Origin: Eucommia ulmoides | Lineage: Eukaryota > Streptophyta > Magnoliopsida > Garryales > Eucommiaceae | Assembly (NCBI GenBank): GCA_016647705.1 | Contig: CM028333.1 | Coordinates: 22,686,243-22,750,242, forward strand | Length of the DNA stretch: 64,000 nucleotides | Direction of reading: 5' to 3' | Shown: piece after piece, positions 62,031 through 64,000 of the stretch | How positions within the stretch are numbered: the stretch's first letter is position 1 | How the letters are laid out: each line of letters begins with the position of its first letter | The notes under the pieces: model-generated | The model's input: the letters and a program-made list of their open reading frames with translations, nothing else | Told to the model about the DNA's origin: nothing | The model's database searches: none | Made by a program: the position numbers and the translations under genes

Positions 62031-62990
62031 ATAGAAATTCTCGCCCATTGTTCTCTAAGTATAATGGCGGGAAAGTAGGTGATCGTTCAAATTTAATACC
62101 CTACTTAAGAGCAAAATATTGTAATATAGTGTATTTAAGTACGAGTGTCGAATCATAGGGATTGACTTGTAACTATCAATTCCTAATTATTTTTCTTTCT
62201 TTACCAGTAATGGATTTTGATTTTTTTTTTTAGTTTTTAATACAAGAAAAGTAAATAGTAAATTTTTGAACAAAAAGAGAACTGGGTTAGGGATTATGGA
62301 TCCGTATTTCGGAATTTATGTTTTTACTTGTATTTTCTCTTTATTGAGGATTTGAGCAATTGAGTGTTCTTAATTACAAGCCGGAACTACCCAGAAAGAT
62401 CGGATTGATTATTTTATCGGCATGATTTATCTTTGGTATTTAATCCCAACATTACACTAACTTACGGTGAATTAAAATCTAGGTATAAACCATCCAATAC
62501 AATAATCAATCCCCAAAATTTACAATTGTATTATTATTAAATTTAGACCACATATATTAGATTTAATATTTTTAAAAGTAACCGAATCTAAAATTAAAAT
62601 ATCTACAATAATAAATTCAATCACATGATAATAATGAAAAATAATAATCCATATCATACAATAGTGTACTCAAATCCGAAATTAAATTAAAATCACAACA
62701 TTACATAAATTCGAATTACCTCACCACAATTCTAACTTAGTCGGAGGAAATTAACCGCTCATTGATACATAAAATGACATTTTCTCGGATGAAATCCTTG
62801 AAACTGCCATTTCCTTTTCTATCTTTCCAAATCAAGAACTTCCTTCAAGAAATGTAAAAGTATGGAGCCAAAATGAAAAATAGGAGAAACTTAGGGAACA
62901 AAAGTGTAATTTATTTCTTCTAAAATTCCACCTCTCTCTCGATTACATGGGAGAAAAAAGCCAAAAAAAAATATCCTAACAACTAAAGAA
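62030..62990 (-). repeat. Ty3-type LTR-like remnant
   Basis: GAGTGTCGAATCATAGGGATTG (62150-62165 area) followed by CTATCAATTCCTAATTATT and later ACTACCCAGAAAGATCGG is laid out as in the LTRs of element B (TCGTATCCACAGGGATTGG ... CTAATTA...). The end near 62880-62940 (AAAAGTGTAATTTATTTC and CCACCTC) is reached without a clear boundary. It is called a fossil LTR fragment on resemblance only; ends are approximate. Confidence 0.4.
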
Positions 62991-63034
62991 GAAAATATCC
63001 TAACAACTAACATTTCTAAGATAAGTTAAACGAC

Positions 63035-63063
63035 TGTTTCTAAAATAAGTTAAACGAAATAGA

Positions 63064-63108
<45 letters not shown>

Positions 63109-64000
63109 TTATTGATTAGACAAAAAATAACTATTATTCCGTGTTCCCTCTTAGATACAGTATAAAAGAAAAATTGATAGCATAAAAATAAATAAAAAAA
63201 TTTAATTAACGATAAAAATTCCTTACAATTAACAATCATGGTTGTTTGAGCATATCTTGTGAAGACCTTAAATTCGATGAGATTTGGTAATAGGGAGATA
63301 CCATCAGCGCTCTTCTCATATCGTTTCGTATTCTACATTTGTTTTCAATTTATTAATATGCCAATAATAACATGTGCTTGAAGACATGAATTGTAATTAG
63401 TTTTTTAAAAAACAATATCATTTTAATGAAAGGGTAGAAAGAAAAGGACAAAATTTAAAATGACATCTCATGTTATACGTTTGATCGTATTTCAAGGGAA
63501 AAAAAAAAAAATTATCCCACACTTTACAAAAGACATTGTATGTAAAGTTGAATGAAAAGAGAGAGAGAGAGCGCACAAAAGGCTCGAAAAAAATATACAA
63601 TGGACAATGGACCAAGAAGAGATGATTTGAGAGCTTTCTTACCAAAACAGAAAATCAAAAGAAGACAATTAGATCTCAACACAATTGGGAAACTTTTGAG
63701 TTGAAATACAAAAACAAAATATATATTTGCTTTTATCGTAGAAACCCCTTGGCACCATAGGAACCAAAGCTCTCACTTCAAGGAAAAATTCCCAACCACC
63801 ACTGAAGAACATGCAACAGTTCTTTCAATCTTTGATAGAAGTAAGATCGGCAAGAAATTTATAGTCAGCCGCTATGGAAAGGTAATATCATCTGTAAGAC
63901 TTCTCAAATTTCTTGATGCAAACACCTCTAATTGTTTCTAGGATTAGATTGATGTTGTGAATTCAGGGAAGAGCAATTGCACCCATGATTTGATGAAAAT
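63035..64000 (+). repeat. Segmental duplication, copy 2 (runs off the window)
   Basis: It starts TGTTTCTAAAATAAGTTAAACG and follows copy 1 at 60465 to the window edge. The coding-like block is at 63735-63945. An ATA microsatellite of about 15 units lies at 63064-63108, longer than in copy 1. Confidence 0.75.
63064..63108. repeat. (ATA)n microsatellite, about 15 units
   Basis: Pure AAT/ATA repeat inside duplicated copy 2; copy 1 has only a few interrupted units at the same place (60489-60512). Confidence 0.9.

Overview
This window is plant nuclear DNA, most likely from a woody or otherwise repeat-rich eudicot. It is AT-rich, its genes carry GT-AG introns, and the recognisable proteins are plant ones. 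It also holds LTR retrotransposons with plant-type primer sites and MITEs. I cannot name the species. Three host genes are well supported: a Pol IV/V subunit 4 gene (NRPD4/NRPE4-like, exons from about 39 to 3351, + strand, first exon(s) outside the window), a DUF2431/BMT5-like Rossmann methyltransferase gene (52511-56846, + strand, three exons), and a GH17-X8 beta-1,3-glucanase gene with a likely GPI signal (60082-57642, - strand, two exons). The last two are convergent, about 0.8 kb apart.

The middle 45 kb (about 4.2-52.4 kb) is almost all mobile DNA, much of it nested. From left to right: a 1.8 kb element with about 80 bp terminal inverted repeats (TIRs) (4190-5957); a degenerate repeat tract and a small fragment resembling a BYPASS1/ROH1-type gene; then an old Ty3-like element E on the minus strand (7266-18334). 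Beside its 3' LTR lies a roughly 2.6 kb tandem array of 67-70 bp units, each able to form two hairpins. Element E encloses part of a Ty1/copia element (D).

From 19596 to 47372 lies one copia element (F), bounded by a perfect ATCAA target duplication. It contains a TIR transposon, an LTR-type insertion with TGTGT duplication (C), and a Ty3 element (A) with a GGTTT duplication inside F's 3' LTR. A in turn contains a PIF/Harbinger MITE in its own LTR and an Athila-like element (B, duplication ATAGC) in its RNase H region. B contains a further 2.8 kb LTR unit (G). The order of insertion can therefore be read as F, then A, then B, then G, with F itself sitting in older copia LTR debris.

To the right are a partial LTR of the E family (50296-50687), and a foldback Mutator-like element (50802-52355) built of long inverted arms studded with GATCCCGGCC-type palindromes. 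A tRNA-type SINE with a 17 bp target duplication has inserted in one of its arms. After the three-gene end of the window, a segment of about 1 kb is present twice (60465-61480 and 63035-64000) around an LTR-like remnant. No tRNA, rRNA, CRISPR or bacterial-style operon was seen. All identities and percentages are by eye, without searches.
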